Positions 1 to 10,562 of a stretch of 64,000 nt of DNA are shown one piece after another (the first letter of the stretch is position 1; each line of letters begins with the position of its first letter). The stretch comes from Nilaparvata lugens (Eukaryota > Arthropoda > Insecta > Hemiptera > Delphacidae). The notes beneath the pieces are model-generated. The model had not been told where the DNA came from. It ran no database searches and was given only the letters and a program-made list of their open reading frames with translations. The DNA is taken from the NCBI RefSeq assembly GCF_014356525.2, contig NC_052514.1, forward strand, positions 5,793,943 through 5,857,942, given 5' to 3'. The translations under genes were made by a program, and so were the position numbers.

Positions 1-60
1 AATCAGTTACTTGTGGATGAGAATACTGCGTGAGGTCTACTGTTCACAGAGCTACTAGTA
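1..60 (+). repeat. Dispersed repeat carrying a conserved 29-bp core
   Basis: The core at 32-60 (GAGGTCTACTGTTCACAGA and onward) recurs inverted at 21290-21341, where the match runs over about 50 bases, inverted at 42862-42896, direct at 50229-50258, and in degenerate form at 38137-38160. No coding potential is seen. The copies lack obvious common ends, so I cannot say which element class they come from. The following bases to 285 hold nothing I recognise. Confidence 0.6.
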
Positions 61-286
61 TTTTGGAGAAATAAAATATTTTATTCCATTCCAATGATCA
101 CTCTACCACTTAATCACTGAAGCACGTAATGAAGAGACAATAATAATTATTTCTTTTCTATTGTCTGTGCTGAAATATTTATATTTTGAGCACTGTAAAC
201 GATAAAGTCTTGTGAACCTATCTGGTATCACACAATATTCTCTTGCATTCCAGGGGAGAGGATTGAATGGAAACTTCAAAATCATC

Positions 287-361
287 AAAGAAGAAGAAGA
301 CGAAGAAGAAGAAGAAGAAGAAGAAGAAGAAGAAGAAGAAGAAGAAGAAGAAGAAGAAGAA
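287..361. repeat. (GAA)n microsatellite at LINE 3' end
   Basis: An almost pure GAA tract (TTC on the LINE sense strand) lies at the 3' terminus of the minus-strand LINE and is probably its tail. Confidence 0.85.
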
Positions 362-425
362 AAGTCTTAAACTAGGAGAGTTCCAGCCAGAGTTTACAAA
401 ACAAATCATCTCAAAAACGAGCGTC

Positions 426-3281
426 TTATGATAGATTCAGTTCACAATGTTTCTTATATTCATTGAATGAGTTCGAAAAAGGATCAATGTGTTCATTCAA
501 GCTATTAAACAGTCGTAAGGTTTTATAAAGGAATGAGTTGTAATGATGGTTTGTTCTAGCAAAGGGAATCTCAAACAATATATTCCTTCTAGGTCTTGCA
601 TATGGTACACTGAAATTAATTAGGCTGATAAAATATGGTAAATGGACGTTATGATTCAAGATATTATATAACAGCAATAGGGCATTCAATGATCTCCGCA
701 CCTGCAATGACCGGATATTAAATAAGGATCTCAATTCACTAGTTGGGAAATTGAATGGACAGAACATACGGAATTTCTTGATGAAAAGGTGTCTTAGAAA
801 TCTATTTTGAATCTTCTCAATTTCGTAGCTATCAGTTACATTAGCAGGACCCCACACCATAGATGCATACTCAAGTTTACTCCGTACCAGTGCATTAAAC
901 AGTTTTATACTTACATCACAACTAGTAAAAGGTTTTGAATTACGAAGTATAAAACCAAGTAGCCTATTAGCACTGCTAAGAACGTGATTAAATTGGTCTT
1001 TAAAATCAAGAGTCGAGTCCATCAACACTCCAAGATCTCGAATGCTATTGACATACTCTAGATTGATGCCTGCTAATGAGTAAGCGTAACGATCATAATT
1101 CCTCTGTCTCGTGTAAACCATAAACTTGGTTTTTGAGATATTTAATTTTAGTTTATTTCTATGACACCATAGATGGACTCTATCAAGATCCTGTTGTAAC
1201 TGAACACAATCTTCAACACTCCTTATTAATTTATACAATTTTACATCATCTGCAAACACTAGGATCCTGGATGCAATAATGCAATCGGGAAGATCGTTTA
1301 TTAAGAGTAAAAACAAAAGAGGCCCAAGATTCGATCCCTGAGGGACCCCTGATGTATTTGCATAGTCAGCAGATTTGTAGCTATTGAAATGTATGTGTGA
1401 AAATCTATCAAATAGGTAGCTGCGGAAAAATTTGATCAAATCAGTTGAAAACCCATAAGTAACTAACTTTTCCAATAAAACTTCAAAATTAACTGAATCG
1501 AAAGCTTTACTGAAATCGAGATAAATCACGTCTACCCGATCCTGACTATCTAATTTAGAAGAGACAAATTGAGTAAATGTTAACAGATTACTTATAGTAG
1601 ACCTTCGGGGCATGAAACCATGTTGGAAAGGTGATATGACGTGTTTTACATGATTGAATACTATATTATATAAAATAGATTCAAATACTTTGTCAGGTGC
1701 ATCCAATATAGAAATAGGTCGAAAATTAGATATTAAATTGGGTTTACCAGATTTATGAATGGGCGTTATACGGGCATTTTTCCATTTAGTAGGATATTTA
1801 TTGGTTTTTAAAGAGAGATTGAAAATATATTGTAAAGGTTTTAATAGAATATCCTTACAACCCTTAATAATATAGGCAGGGACACCGTCAGGACCAGCTG
1901 AGCGAGTTGCTTTTAGCTTATCAACCGCAGAGCTGACCCAATCATCTGAAATGGAAGGGATAATCAGCGTATCAATGTTATAAGTGGGTCTATTGGTATC
2001 AAGGTGAGGTAGGTCATTCCCGGAGAAATCACTGTCCCTTTTTATACTAGCATAGATCGATGAAAAGTAATCTGCAAATGCCTGAGATACGTCTGAGCCA
2101 GTGTATTTACAACCATTTAATTCAAAACAATCATTCATCATTCTAGATTCTCGTTTACTAGAAATATAATTCCAAAAATGTTTTATGTTCGAATTCAAAT
2201 TATTCTGCAGATCAGCTATATAATCTTTGTAACATTCAGCAATTTTTAACTTTATAATTGATCTCAGATTAATAAATTTATCACGATAGTACCTAGAGTA
2301 TGCCATTTTTCGTGCACATTTCTTTTTCTGTTTGATCATTTGAATGATATCCCTAGTAAACCAGATAGGGTACTTGGATTTAATAATTCTTTTACACTTG
2401 GGAACATGCATAGAGAAAGCTCTGTATATTATCTCATAGAAATAATCAACAGCATTATCAACGTCTTGAAATTCATATAATCTGTCCCAGTCTGAATTAA
2501 AAAGTGTTTGGTACAGCTGAAGGAAATTGGCTTTTTTGAAATTATAGTAAGGATTATAAACAGGCTCAGGTGATGTATAACTTCTCATGATGAAATTTAT
2601 AGAAAGACAAGGATGATGAACGTCTTCAGGAAGCAAGGGATCATCATTGCGCAAAACTGTGATGGGAAAATTACCAAGAACTAGGTCTAATGTTTTAAAA
2701 CTGGAATTTAAAATATTATTGAACGATTTCACATCAAAGAAAGACATGAAATTATCTAATTTTCTACATTTAATCGAACCATTTATAAAATCATATGTAC
2801 TACCAGAAATTTCGCTGATATTGAAATCACCAACAACTAAAAGAGATGAACAAACATTATGAAACCCTTCCACATCATCAAAAAACTCATCATAATCGGT
2901 CACTGCAGCATTAGGTGAGAAGTAAACAACACAGAAAAGGATAGTGGTTGTATTTGTAATAGTAGTTTTAATCAGTAAGGCTTCGTACTTGACTGTGGCT
3001 TTGCTAAAGATAAGCTGTGTAGGCCATCTAACATTAGCGGCAAAAAGTACCCCGCCCCCCCAACGTTTGCCTGACACGGAGCTATCTCTATCGCTTCTAA
3101 AAACCTGATAACGAGCATCAAACAGCTCCCCATCATTTATCTCATCATTAAGCCATGTCTCTGATAAGGCGATAAAATCGAAGCACTCAGCCGAGACGGA
3201 CTGATAAAGTGATTGAGACTTTGTATGCAACCCTCGCGTATTCTGATATATTAAATTTAAAACACTACAATCATCCACCAT
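426..3281 (-). CDS. LINE ORF2: endonuclease/reverse transcriptase polyprotein
   Basis: A 951-residue protein. The first ~230 residues look like an APE-type endonuclease (QNTRG near the N-terminus, ALSETWLND, VVYFSPNA, VVGDFNI). The reverse transcriptase follows in the middle, with NFRPISIL, QHGFMPRRST, VIYLDFSKAFDSVN, GVPQGSNLGPLLF and the catalytic FADD in VFADDVKLYK. The C-terminal part is typical of CR1/jockey elements. It would nick target DNA and prime reverse transcription of its own RNA there. No stop or frameshift is visible. The CR1 versus jockey assignment needs a phylogeny. Confidence 0.92.
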   Translation of the reverse strand: MVDDCSVLNLIYQNTRGLHTKSQSLYQSVSAECFDFIALSETWLNDEINDGELFDARYQVFRSDRDSSVSGKRWGGGVLFAANVRWPTQLIFSKATVKYEALLIKTTITNTTTILFCVVYFSPNAAVTDYDEFFDDVEGFHNVCSSLLVVGDFNISEISGSTYDFINGSIKCRKLDNFMSFFDVKSFNNILNSSFKTLDLVLGNFPITVLRNDDPLLPEDVHHPCLSINFIMRSYTSPEPVYNPYYNFKKANFLQLYQTLFNSDWDRLYEFQDVDNAVDYFYEIIYRAFSMHVPKCKRIIKSKYPIWFTRDIIQMIKQKKKCARKMAYSRYYRDKFINLRSIIKLKIAECYKDYIADLQNNLNSNIKHFWNYISSKRESRMMNDCFELNGCKYTGSDVSQAFADYFSSIYASIKRDSDFSGNDLPHLDTNRPTYNIDTLIIPSISDDWVSSAVDKLKATRSAGPDGVPAYIIKGCKDILLKPLQYIFNLSLKTNKYPTKWKNARITPIHKSGKPNLISNFRPISILDAPDKVFESILYNIVFNHVKHVISPFQHGFMPRRSTISNLLTFTQFVSSKLDSQDRVDVIYLDFSKAFDSVNFEVLLEKLVTYGFSTDLIKFFRSYLFDRFSHIHFNSYKSADYANTSGVPQGSNLGPLLFLLLINDLPDCIIASRILVFADDVKLYKLIRSVEDCVQLQQDLDRVHLWCHRNKLKLNISKTKFMVYTRQRNYDRYAYSLAGINLEYVNSIRDLGVLMDSTLDFKDQFNHVLSSANRLLGFILRNSKPFTSCDVSIKLFNALVRSKLEYASMVWGPANVTDSYEIEKIQNRFLRHLFIKKFRMFCPFNFPTSELRSLFNIRSLQVRRSLNALLLLYNILNHNVHLPYFISLINFSVPYARPRRNILFEIPFARTNHHYNSFLYKTLRLFNSLNEHIDPFSNSFNEYKKHCELNLS

Positions 3282-3488
3282 TCATTAATAACTCAGACCA
3301 GACAAGGGCACAATATAGAGTGAGAGACAAAAACATGAATGACACAATAAGGACATTTTACAAGAGAATAGGAGTACAATCCATTATTGATGCAATAAAA
3401 GTAACTAGCAATAATCAAACACAGCAGCAACGGTAGTGCAGATAAAATGGAATAATAGTAATAACAGTTTGTCGATTTGTAATCTTAT

Positions 3489-4472
3489 CTACTTAACAGA
3501 ATTACCTGGTTCAACGTTCGTAACCGACACTGACAGTTTAGCAAGGTCGCTATCAGATTTGATAGTATGAATCACAGAGCCCTCAACTTTTCTCATCTTG
3601 ATGTTGCCAGTTCTATCGACCCACAAAAACTTGAAACCACAATCATTTTTTATTTTTTTAGCTTTAGCAAATAAAACTCTTCGACGCTGACTGAGTGACT
3701 GATTCACGTAGATAGGAGAATCCGTAGATAGACCCAAGTGTCGTGTTGATAGAGTTCTCTTTATGCGACGTCTAGCAAGAAACTGCTCCTTGTCAGTCCG
3801 GCGAACGAATCGAACAATAATTCCCGATGACGGCCGATTATTGAGCTGTTTGAGTCGATGGCAGACATCAATCATGTCCTCAGTAATTGCCAGATCCAAT
3901 GCCTTACCAACACCAATAACAGTCTGTGCAACATTTTCGTTTATGGAGCTAGGTACACCGTAGATCTCCAAAGTATTCGCTCTAGAATACTGCTCGACGT
4001 CATCCAAACGCTCCGTCAACTCAGCCACTTTTTTGGTGAGACCGAGATTCTCTACACGAAGAGTCTCAATCAGTTCATTCTGCTTCTCTATAAGAAGGAG
4101 CTGGTTCGCCGACAACTTGGAGCTCTCATCTAGCTTGCTGTGACACAAATCAAGTGAAGCACCGAGATCTTTTTCAAGACGCTTTAGTCCATCATCAACT
4201 TTCTTACTTAATGAACTAATCATATTTTTTATACTATCAGTAGATGTAACATCACATAGGACGGAGTCACCGTCGCTCAAACTACGGCTCAAGCGCCGCT
4301 CGCGACCACACGGCTCACATGTCCACACTTTTCCCAGCTCAGAAAGAACACTAATTTCGGCATCACCCAGTCCCACACATGACCCGTGATAAAAAGCTCG
4401 GCACACCTGACATTCAACTTTGTCTTTAGAAGACCTAGAAACCGATTTCGAACATTTAATACAGTTACTCAT
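3489..4472 (-). CDS. LINE ORF1: zinc-finger (PHD-like) and coiled-coil nucleic-acid-binding protein
   Basis: A 327-residue protein. Residues 4-55 hold paired cysteines and a histidine spaced like a PHD finger (CIKC, CQVC, FYHGSC, CEPC). Residues ~75-165 are rich in heptad leucines and charged residues and probably form a coiled coil. Residues ~165-300 look like the ORF1p RNA-binding region (LEIYGVP, then VCHRL and a basic FLARRRIKR). The fusion of a PHD-like finger to an ORF1p-like core is common in insect CR1/jockey elements. It likely packages LINE RNA together with ORF2. Confidence 0.8.
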   Translation of the reverse strand: MSNCIKCSKSVSRSSKDKVECQVCRAFYHGSCVGLGDAEISVLSELGKVWTCEPCGRERRLSRSLSDGDSVLCDVTSTDSIKNMISSLSKKVDDGLKRLEKDLGASLDLCHSKLDESSKLSANQLLLIEKQNELIETLRVENLGLTKKVAELTERLDDVEQYSRANTLEIYGVPSSINENVAQTVIGVGKALDLAITEDMIDVCHRLKQLNNRPSSGIIVRFVRRTDKEQFLARRRIKRTLSTRHLGLSTDSPIYVNQSLSQRRRVLFAKAKKIKNDCGFKFLWVDRTGNIKMRKVEGSVIHTIKSDSDLAKLSVSVTNVEPGNSVK

Positions 4473-4920
4473 CTTGACGGAATAAACTGGCTCGTTATAG
4501 ATAAGCTGGCGATAAGGGAGCTCGATAGAACTACGTCCTTTCTCATCAAAATCTCAGACTGAACAGCAATGTCCATTCTTCATAAAGAATATAAACACTA
4601 CTCATTCAAACAATACTGTCAAATCAAAGTGAAGCCCTCTCTAAGCTTCTGAATGAAACAGTTGAAATGTATTCAAATGGTCGGAATCAAATAATGAGTG
4701 AATGGATGCTCTGTGTATTTTCTGGCTGGGTTTTGTTCAATGGGAGTTGTATTACGCAAATGTCAAAAGCCAAGAGCTCAACGCCTAATCAGGGTTCCTA
4801 GTAGAATTTAATGAATTAATCTGCTCTGGAAATGTGCATTTAGAGATAGGGTTCATTCTGAAACTTGATATAGATGCTTAGATTCCGTGACATGGATGTA
4901 TAGAGGAATGCACTTTATTA

Positions 4921-5577
4921 AAAATCTGGTGTGGCGCACTCACACAACTTTCCCTGCCATTATGAAAATTTATCACCTGACGCTAGTGTTCCCGCGCATC
5001 TCAAGTCTATTATTTAAAGATCCAAGCCAGCTGGTGACAGGACAATAAGGCTGGAGACACACGAAGTTTGCTATCTCTTCATAGTGAATGATTTAATAGA
5101 ATCAACAGTTGCCAACAGTTTGTAATTGAAATTATAACATTTTCTCGAATTTCGAGCTTATTTTCAATTTTAGGTGAAAATGCTACTGTACATTAATTGA
5201 AGAGATTTACTTGCTTAATCTTTTCCACTTCGAATTTTTTGTTAAAATTGTATCTGAAGCCTGATAATTGGGAATCTAAAATCAAATTTTGCATAGGTGG
5301 GGCGGAGCTCCTTAAATTTTTACAAATATGGGACTTGTGGCAATTGATAGAGATTATCAATGACTATTCTAGGTATGAATTTCATAAAAATCGTTGGAGC
5401 CATTCTCGAGAAAATCGCGAAAAACCCTATTTTTGACAACATTTCCACAATTTTATCCGCCATCTTGAATTGCATCAGATCGAAATTGTTCGTGTCGGAT
5501 CCTTATATTGTAAAGACCTTAAGTTTCAAATTCCAAGTCATTCCGTTAATTGGGAGATAAGATATCGTGCACACAGA

Positions 5578-5649
<72 letters not shown>

Positions 5650-5785
5650 GACCAATACCCAAAAACCACTTTTTTGGACTCAGGGTACCTTGAAACGTAT
5701 AGAAATTTGGAAATTGAGGTACCTTAATTTTTTTCGGAAAGCAATACTTTCCTTACCTATGGTAATAGGGCAAGGAAAGTAAAAA
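4921..5785 (+). repeat. Dispersed ~0.86-kb non-coding element, copy 1
   Basis: It begins near ATCTGGTGTGGCGCACTCAC and ends near GGCAAGGAAAGTAAAAAA. A second copy in the opposite orientation lies at 25678-26492, similar over its whole length. Inverted segments sit near both ends (ACTTTCC...TTGCC against GGCAAGGAAAGT). The short ORFs in it are not kept between copies. It looks like a non-autonomous DNA element; the class is unknown. Confidence 0.7.
5581..5645. repeat. (CA)n microsatellite
   Basis: About 30 CA units inside the dispersed element. The second copy has only a short degenerate TG/GT tract at the same place, so the array expanded in this copy. Confidence 0.9.
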
Positions 5786-5883
5786 ATTCCAATCAAAAGA
5801 GTTGAGATGAGTAGTTTATCTTGGGTCAGTAGCCAGTAAGAGTGACCCCGAACACAAAGATATAAGTACAAAATTTTTTGAAA

Positions 5884-6110
5884 CTTTTTTTTGAACTGTA
5901 CAGGAAATGGAGTCTATTATGATGACGTATGTACATCAGCCAATGAGAGAGCGCTGTTGGCGTCGACTTGTACTAGACAACTGAAACGTACTCCTACGTG
6001 ATTGGTTGACATTGAGCTGTACAGAAAATGAAGTCTATCATGATACTTATTGTCATCAGCCAATGAAAATGCGTTGTAATTTGTCTATGAATGTCAATCA
6101 ATAAATTACT
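5884..6110. repeat. Imperfect two-unit tandem repeat (~130 bp)
   Basis: The segment from 5893 (GAACTGTACAGGAAATGGAG) is repeated from about 6015 (GAGCTGTACAGAAAATGAAG). Both halves contain CATCAGCCAATGA. No coding potential. Confidence 0.6.
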
Positions 6111-6186
6111 CATTCAATGTATGAATATTGTAGAATAACTACTAGGAAATGAATATTTTTTATTAATTAATTAATTCTGTTCTTAA

Positions 6187-6300
6187 TTGATTAATTTATT
6201 TATTTATTCATCCATACACAAATACAATGCAGGTAAAAACAACAGGCAATTGCTCAAAACTGCTCTAAACCTTAACTTGAAATACACAGTCTAAAGGTTA
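6187..6300 (-). repeat. Retroposon 3' end, degenerate copy (AACAGGC family)
   Basis: A TTTATT-type tail is followed by AACAGGCAATTGCTCAAAACTG. This matches the better-kept copies at 10446, 29745, 21030, 47285 and 60176. The outer stem is lost here. Confidence 0.5.
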
Positions 6301-6594
6301 TGTAAACTTAATTCACACACTATTTCTAGTCCAAAAAAATTATATTTATATTGGGAGGATGGGGATTTGAAAGTGAAGTGGAAAGATGATTATACTAACA
6401 TAAATGTAGAGAAATATTATTTCAAAATACATTGAATATGTATACAAAATCTCATGCAATGAGATTGGAGATGTGAATACAAATTTAATAATAGAATGTA
6501 AGCTGTGATGAGTAAAAAACTAATTCCCTGTTTTCAGTGAAGCAATCAAAGTCTTTCACTTGTTTTCCACCTCTGAACGTCGTATGATGTTCAC

Positions 6595-7565
6595 CCTCAC
6601 CTGAAAATATCTTTCTCTCTCTTACCTCATTCTCACACCTTCTATTTCTCTCAAAAAACCTTTCTCTCGAACCTCTTCACCGCTCCTGAACCAGCACACT
6701 ACCCCTCTACACCTCTCCTTTCTTCTTCGTTTCTCACTTTTCAACCCTCCAATTTATCTCTCTCTTTCAATTATTATTCTTCCTATTTTCCCTTTATTGT
6801 TTATCCTCTCTTCTTCATCCTCTTTATCTTCCCCTCAAACTTCTACTCTGTCCCTCTCTCACACATTTTCTACACCTCTCCTTTCTTCTTTTTTTCTAAC
6901 TTTTCAACTCTCCCATTTATCTCTGTCTCTCTCTTTCAATAATTCTTTCTATTTCTCCTAATTGTTTATCCTCTTTATCTTTCCATCATACTTTTACTCT
7001 GTCCCTGTCTCACACATTCTCTACACCTCTCCTTTCTTCTCCATTTCTCACTTTTTAATTCTCTCATGTATCTCTCTTACTTTCAATTACTCTCTCTATT
7101 CTCCCATAATCGTTTATCCTCTCTTTTTCATCGTCTTTATCTTTTCCTCAATCGTTTACTCTGTACCTCTTTTACACATACTCACTCACTCTCTCTCTCT
7201 TCATCAATGTAATAACACCTGATTCCTACACTTCTCCCTTCTCCCTCTCTCTTCAAATGCTTATTCAATTTTTCTTTTCTATTCAGTTTATTAGCTCAAT
7301 GTTTGTACCTCTCTCACACCTTCTCTACGCCCCTCTACACCTCTCCTTCCTTCTCTATTTCTCACTCTTCAACTCTCCCATTTATCTCTCTTACTTTCAA
7401 TTATTCCCTCTATTTTTCCATAATCGTTTATCCTCTCTTTTTCATCCTCTTTATCTTTTCCTCAATCGTTTACTCTGTTTTTCCCTCTCTCATTCATTCT
7501 CTCTCTCTCTCTATATCTCTATATATATATATCTCTCTCTCTTCACCTCATCAATTCACATCATT
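6595..7565. repeat. Pyrimidine-rich low-complexity tract
   Basis: Nearly 1 kb of CT-rich plus strand with repeated blocks such as CACACCTTCTCTACACC and TTATCTCTCT. Open frames rich in S, L, F and P arise from the composition and are not genes. Blocks are reiterated about every 150-300 bases, so the tract grew by local duplication. Confidence 0.75.
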
Positions 7566-7644
7566 TCATTTCTTCTTCATTTATTCACCTTGTGTGTAAT
7601 ATTGTGTATATTTTTTCTTCTGAATTTGATTTGTTTAATCTAGT

Positions 7645-7735
7645 AATTATTCAGCGTTGTATTGGAGGGTTGAGTGTAAGAGAGGGCCGCCCTCCTAGTC
7701 GAAAATAAAGGCAGCTATTCTATTCTATTCTATTC
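7645..7735 (+). repeat. Retroposon 3' end with (ATTCT)n tail
   Basis: It reads GTTGAGTGTAAGAGAGGGC, then AATAAAGGCAG and a run of ATTCT. Related ends lie at 44785-44875, inverted at 59089-59175, and truncated by the window edge at 63940-64000. AATAAA just before a short repeated tail fits a non-LTR element 3' terminus. Confidence 0.65.
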
Positions 7736-8612
7736 TTCATCTATGTACTAGCACATGAATCCTACACGTCTTTTCACCTCTCCCTCTCTCTTCATCTATG
7801 TACTAACACCTGATACCTACACTTCCCCCTTCTCCCTCTCTCTTCAAATGCTTATTTTCTTTTTCGTTTCTATTCTGTTTATCAGCTCACCAAACTCACA
7901 GACAATCTGTTGTCAAACGGATGTTTGGCACGCTCCTAATCTCGACGCCTACTACATTTTGAACCCTCCAATTCCAGCCCTACTTTTGGGCCCCCAATCT
8001 ACCTGCGACTACTTTGGGGACGCAATTTAGTCCAAACTTCCAATCTCCCAGATCCTGCCTGCCGGGGGCTCACGAATCCTTTCCAAGAATCCTTTTCATG
8101 GTTAGATTCACTTAAAACTGTCACAATCCCTCATAAACAGCATCAATGCTTCTTATTTTGAAACAATACTGACAAACTGAGGTTGTCTTGCAGATAGTGA
8201 GTTTCATATTGAATTGTCAGATCTCTTTACAAATAAAATCAATAGTTTCCATTCAACCTATATTGACATATTGAGATTGTCTTTTAGATAGTGGAATTCA
8301 TTTCAAACTGACAGCTTTCCCCACATATAAAATCAACGCTCTTCATTCAACTAATTCTGACAGCTTTAAGTATTCTTCTAGAACACGGGTAGTATGCTTC
8401 ATAGAATCACCTCAATGAATACCAGATTATTAGCTTCTGTGTGTATGTTCCAGCAAAAAATGTGGAGTTATTAGATTCTGTATAGGTTTCAGGATAAAAA
8501 ATGTGAAGCAGTGAGATAATATAGAGGTACTGAGGCATTATTGAACAAACAAAGCTACTGTACAGGGGAGAAAACGTGAGAAAGTAGAATGATATTAGGG
8601 TAGTTTACAACG

Positions 8613-8900
8613 TTGAACCATAGAGAAACGATAGCATAAGTAGATATCCCATGGTATAGGGCGTTTATGTCGCAACTTTTACTGTTATCCCAAGCCGATA
8701 GTTCACGTAGTTCTTTCCTATGCAGCTGTGTGACGCTGGTAGTCTCTCAAATTGTGCCGTTTATACACTATCACCCCAACAAAACAGTAAAAATTGACAA
8801 TAATCGACAGTAATCGGCTTGAGATAACAGTAAAAGTTGCGACACAAATTCCCTATACCATGGGATATCTACTTATGCTATTTTTTCTCTATGGTTGAAC
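8613..8900. mobile_element. MITE with ~70-bp terminal inverted repeats (family M1)
   Basis: The left end, GAACCATAGAGAAACGATAG, is mirrored by the right end near CTATTTTTTCTCTATGG. The arms also share the ATATCCCATGGTATAGGG block and a block around CAACTTTTACTGTTATC. The internal part is about 120 bp and non-coding. Related copies lie at 25578-26695 (split by a second element) and in part at 52660-52835. Confidence 0.75.
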
Positions 8901-9399
8901 CTATGCTGTCTCAATCTGTTGTACAGGGAAACATACGTGAAAACCTGAAACAATATTAAAGTAGCTCGCACTAGTGGACTCTGTACATTTTTATTCCATC
9001 TTGGAATGTTATATTGAGAGCGTTCTTACTCCATGCAGTTCAAGCTTTGTCATACTCTTAAAATTAATTAATGAGATGGGGAACGGAGTAAAAAACCATG
9101 CTGGCTAACAAACATCGGTCTCCATAGCTCCACTTTCTGTCAATGGTAGAGAGTTACTCTGTCTTGGTAGAGAGTTACTGGGAAGGATATTTTTAATATT
9201 CTTTCCAAAGAATGGACATCGATATGTCCAAAGCTCCGCCAATTCATGTTACATTGCATTACAATATTATCTTGTATAGTTATTCCAAATAGATTTTTTT
9301 ATATTATTGTACACTCCAATAATTTCTTAATTTTTGTTAATTAATTTCTCAGGTTTCATTTGATTAATTTCTTAGTTTATGCTATGTAAATTCATCTAA

Positions 9400-9489
9400 A
9401 ACTTTGCTGTATTGTAAGCTATTGTATATGTGTATAAGCCATTATATATTGTAATCTACATAAATAAAATACTCAATCAATCAATCAAT
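9400..9489 (+). repeat. Retroposon 3' end with (TCAA)n tail
   Basis: TATAAGCCATTATATATTG, then TAATCTACATAAATAAAAT and a TCAA run. The inverse of the same end is at 23725-23790. Probably a LINE/SINE 3' terminus. 8900-9400 and 9490-10300 hold no recognisable gene. Confidence 0.5.
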
Positions 9490-10313
9490 TGACGCTCTCA
9501 CTCACACATCAGCCTCCTCTTTTATTATTATACACTCCGTTGTCCACTCATTCTACCGCTGTTCTAACATGACTGATCTGCTTTTGAGAAGCCAGGCTAT
9601 AGATGATATCTTATTGCTTCAACAGTCTTATCAGAGGACACTTCATTTGACTAAATCAAATTATGATTGAGTTCTACCAGAGACAAAAAAGTGAAGACAA
9701 CCTTTCTCTAGAGTACTACTATAACTATGATTTATCATGTAACCATGTGTTGAATGATAGACAAGGATAGCGACATCATTCTTAATCAAATACTGCCATT
9801 ATAACATGCATCTCACTATAGCCTCTGGTTTTTATTAGTAGAGTTAATGAATGAATGAATTTACAATTAGAGTTACAAAAAGAGTTAGTGGTAGAATCCC
9901 CTGGGCAAGTACTAACTATCTTGTGAACTCTACCAATTGAAACGATCATGGTAAGTAGAGTCATGGTAGAGTACTAGTGTTTAGCGGAGTAGAGTGAGAG
10001 AGCATTGTGGGATGGTACTATACCACGTGCCTTCCCCGACCACCGCTTCTCACTCTACTCTACCACTACTATGGTAATGGAATCAGTCTCGAGCTAGTAG
10101 AGTAGAGTCGACATTTTAAGGTTAGTTCTGTCAACTAGAAAACACACTTTACGTACTATTAATTGATTTGAGTGTGATATTTTTGTTTTTTATTCTGTTT
10201 TCAACCGTCAAAATTTTAAAATCTTAGTTTAGTTGTTTTTGAGTGAAAATAGACTAAATTTTAGTAAAGTGAAATCATAACCCTATTTTGGACTTTTAAA
10301 ATATTATCTAAAT

Positions 10314-10360
10314 TTGGGAGAGAAATAGTACAAGGAGTGTCCTTACTTTTTCTCTCCCAA
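10314..10360. repeat. Stem-loop related to retroposon 3' ends
   Basis: A perfect 12-bp stem (TTGGGAGAGAAA at 10314-10325 pairing with 10349-10360) encloses a second hairpin, AAGGA-GTG-TCCTT. The plan of outer stem plus inner hairpin matches the 3' ends listed elsewhere, with different stem sequence. Confidence 0.5.
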
Positions 10361-10445
10361 TCAGTGTTTCTTTGTAAAAAATATAAATAAATATTATCAA
10401 TTGTAGTGGAAACAGTTACTGGACCATGTAAGTAGAGTAGAGTTA

Positions 10446-10562
10446 GCTCAGTAGAGTTAGTATTTATTTATTTATTTATTTCATTGGCAATTACAAATCA
10501 TAATTATAATATGATTGGGAGAAGACAACAGGCATAGCCCAAAACTGTCTTCTCCCAAAATT
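10446..10562 (-). repeat. Retroposon 3' end with structured hairpin and (AATA)n tail
   Basis: The best copy of the family. A perfect 12-bp stem pairs 10515-10526 with 10547-10558 around AACAGGC-ATA-GCCC. The A/T tail at 10460-10485 puts the sense strand on minus. The hairpin probably serves as recognition site for the reverse transcriptase, as known for stringent LINE/SINE partners. 10590-11810 shows no gene. Confidence 0.65.

Larger units (their letters stand above)
286..4510 (-). mobile_element. Nearly complete two-ORF non-LTR retrotransposon (CR1/jockey-like LINE)
   Basis: The element is read on the minus strand. ORF1 (3489-4472) is followed after 207 bases by an intact 951-codon ORF2 (426-3281), about 140 bases of 3' UTR, and a trinucleotide tract at the low-coordinate end. 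Short microsatellite tails instead of poly(A) are known from CR1-type LINEs. Both ORFs are open, so this copy is recent and possibly competent. The 5' boundary is uncertain; I place it just beyond ORF1. Confidence 0.8.

Noticed and set aside
6962..7643. Several plus-strand frames of 86-128 codons.
   Set aside because: They lie in CT-rich low-complexity DNA and are just strings of S, L, F, P and Y.
7755..8030. A 91-codon plus frame with a hydrophobic stretch and ICCQTDVWHAPNLD.
   Set aside because: Its first part repeats a block at 7254-7310, so the apparent signal peptide comes from the local repeat. No further support.
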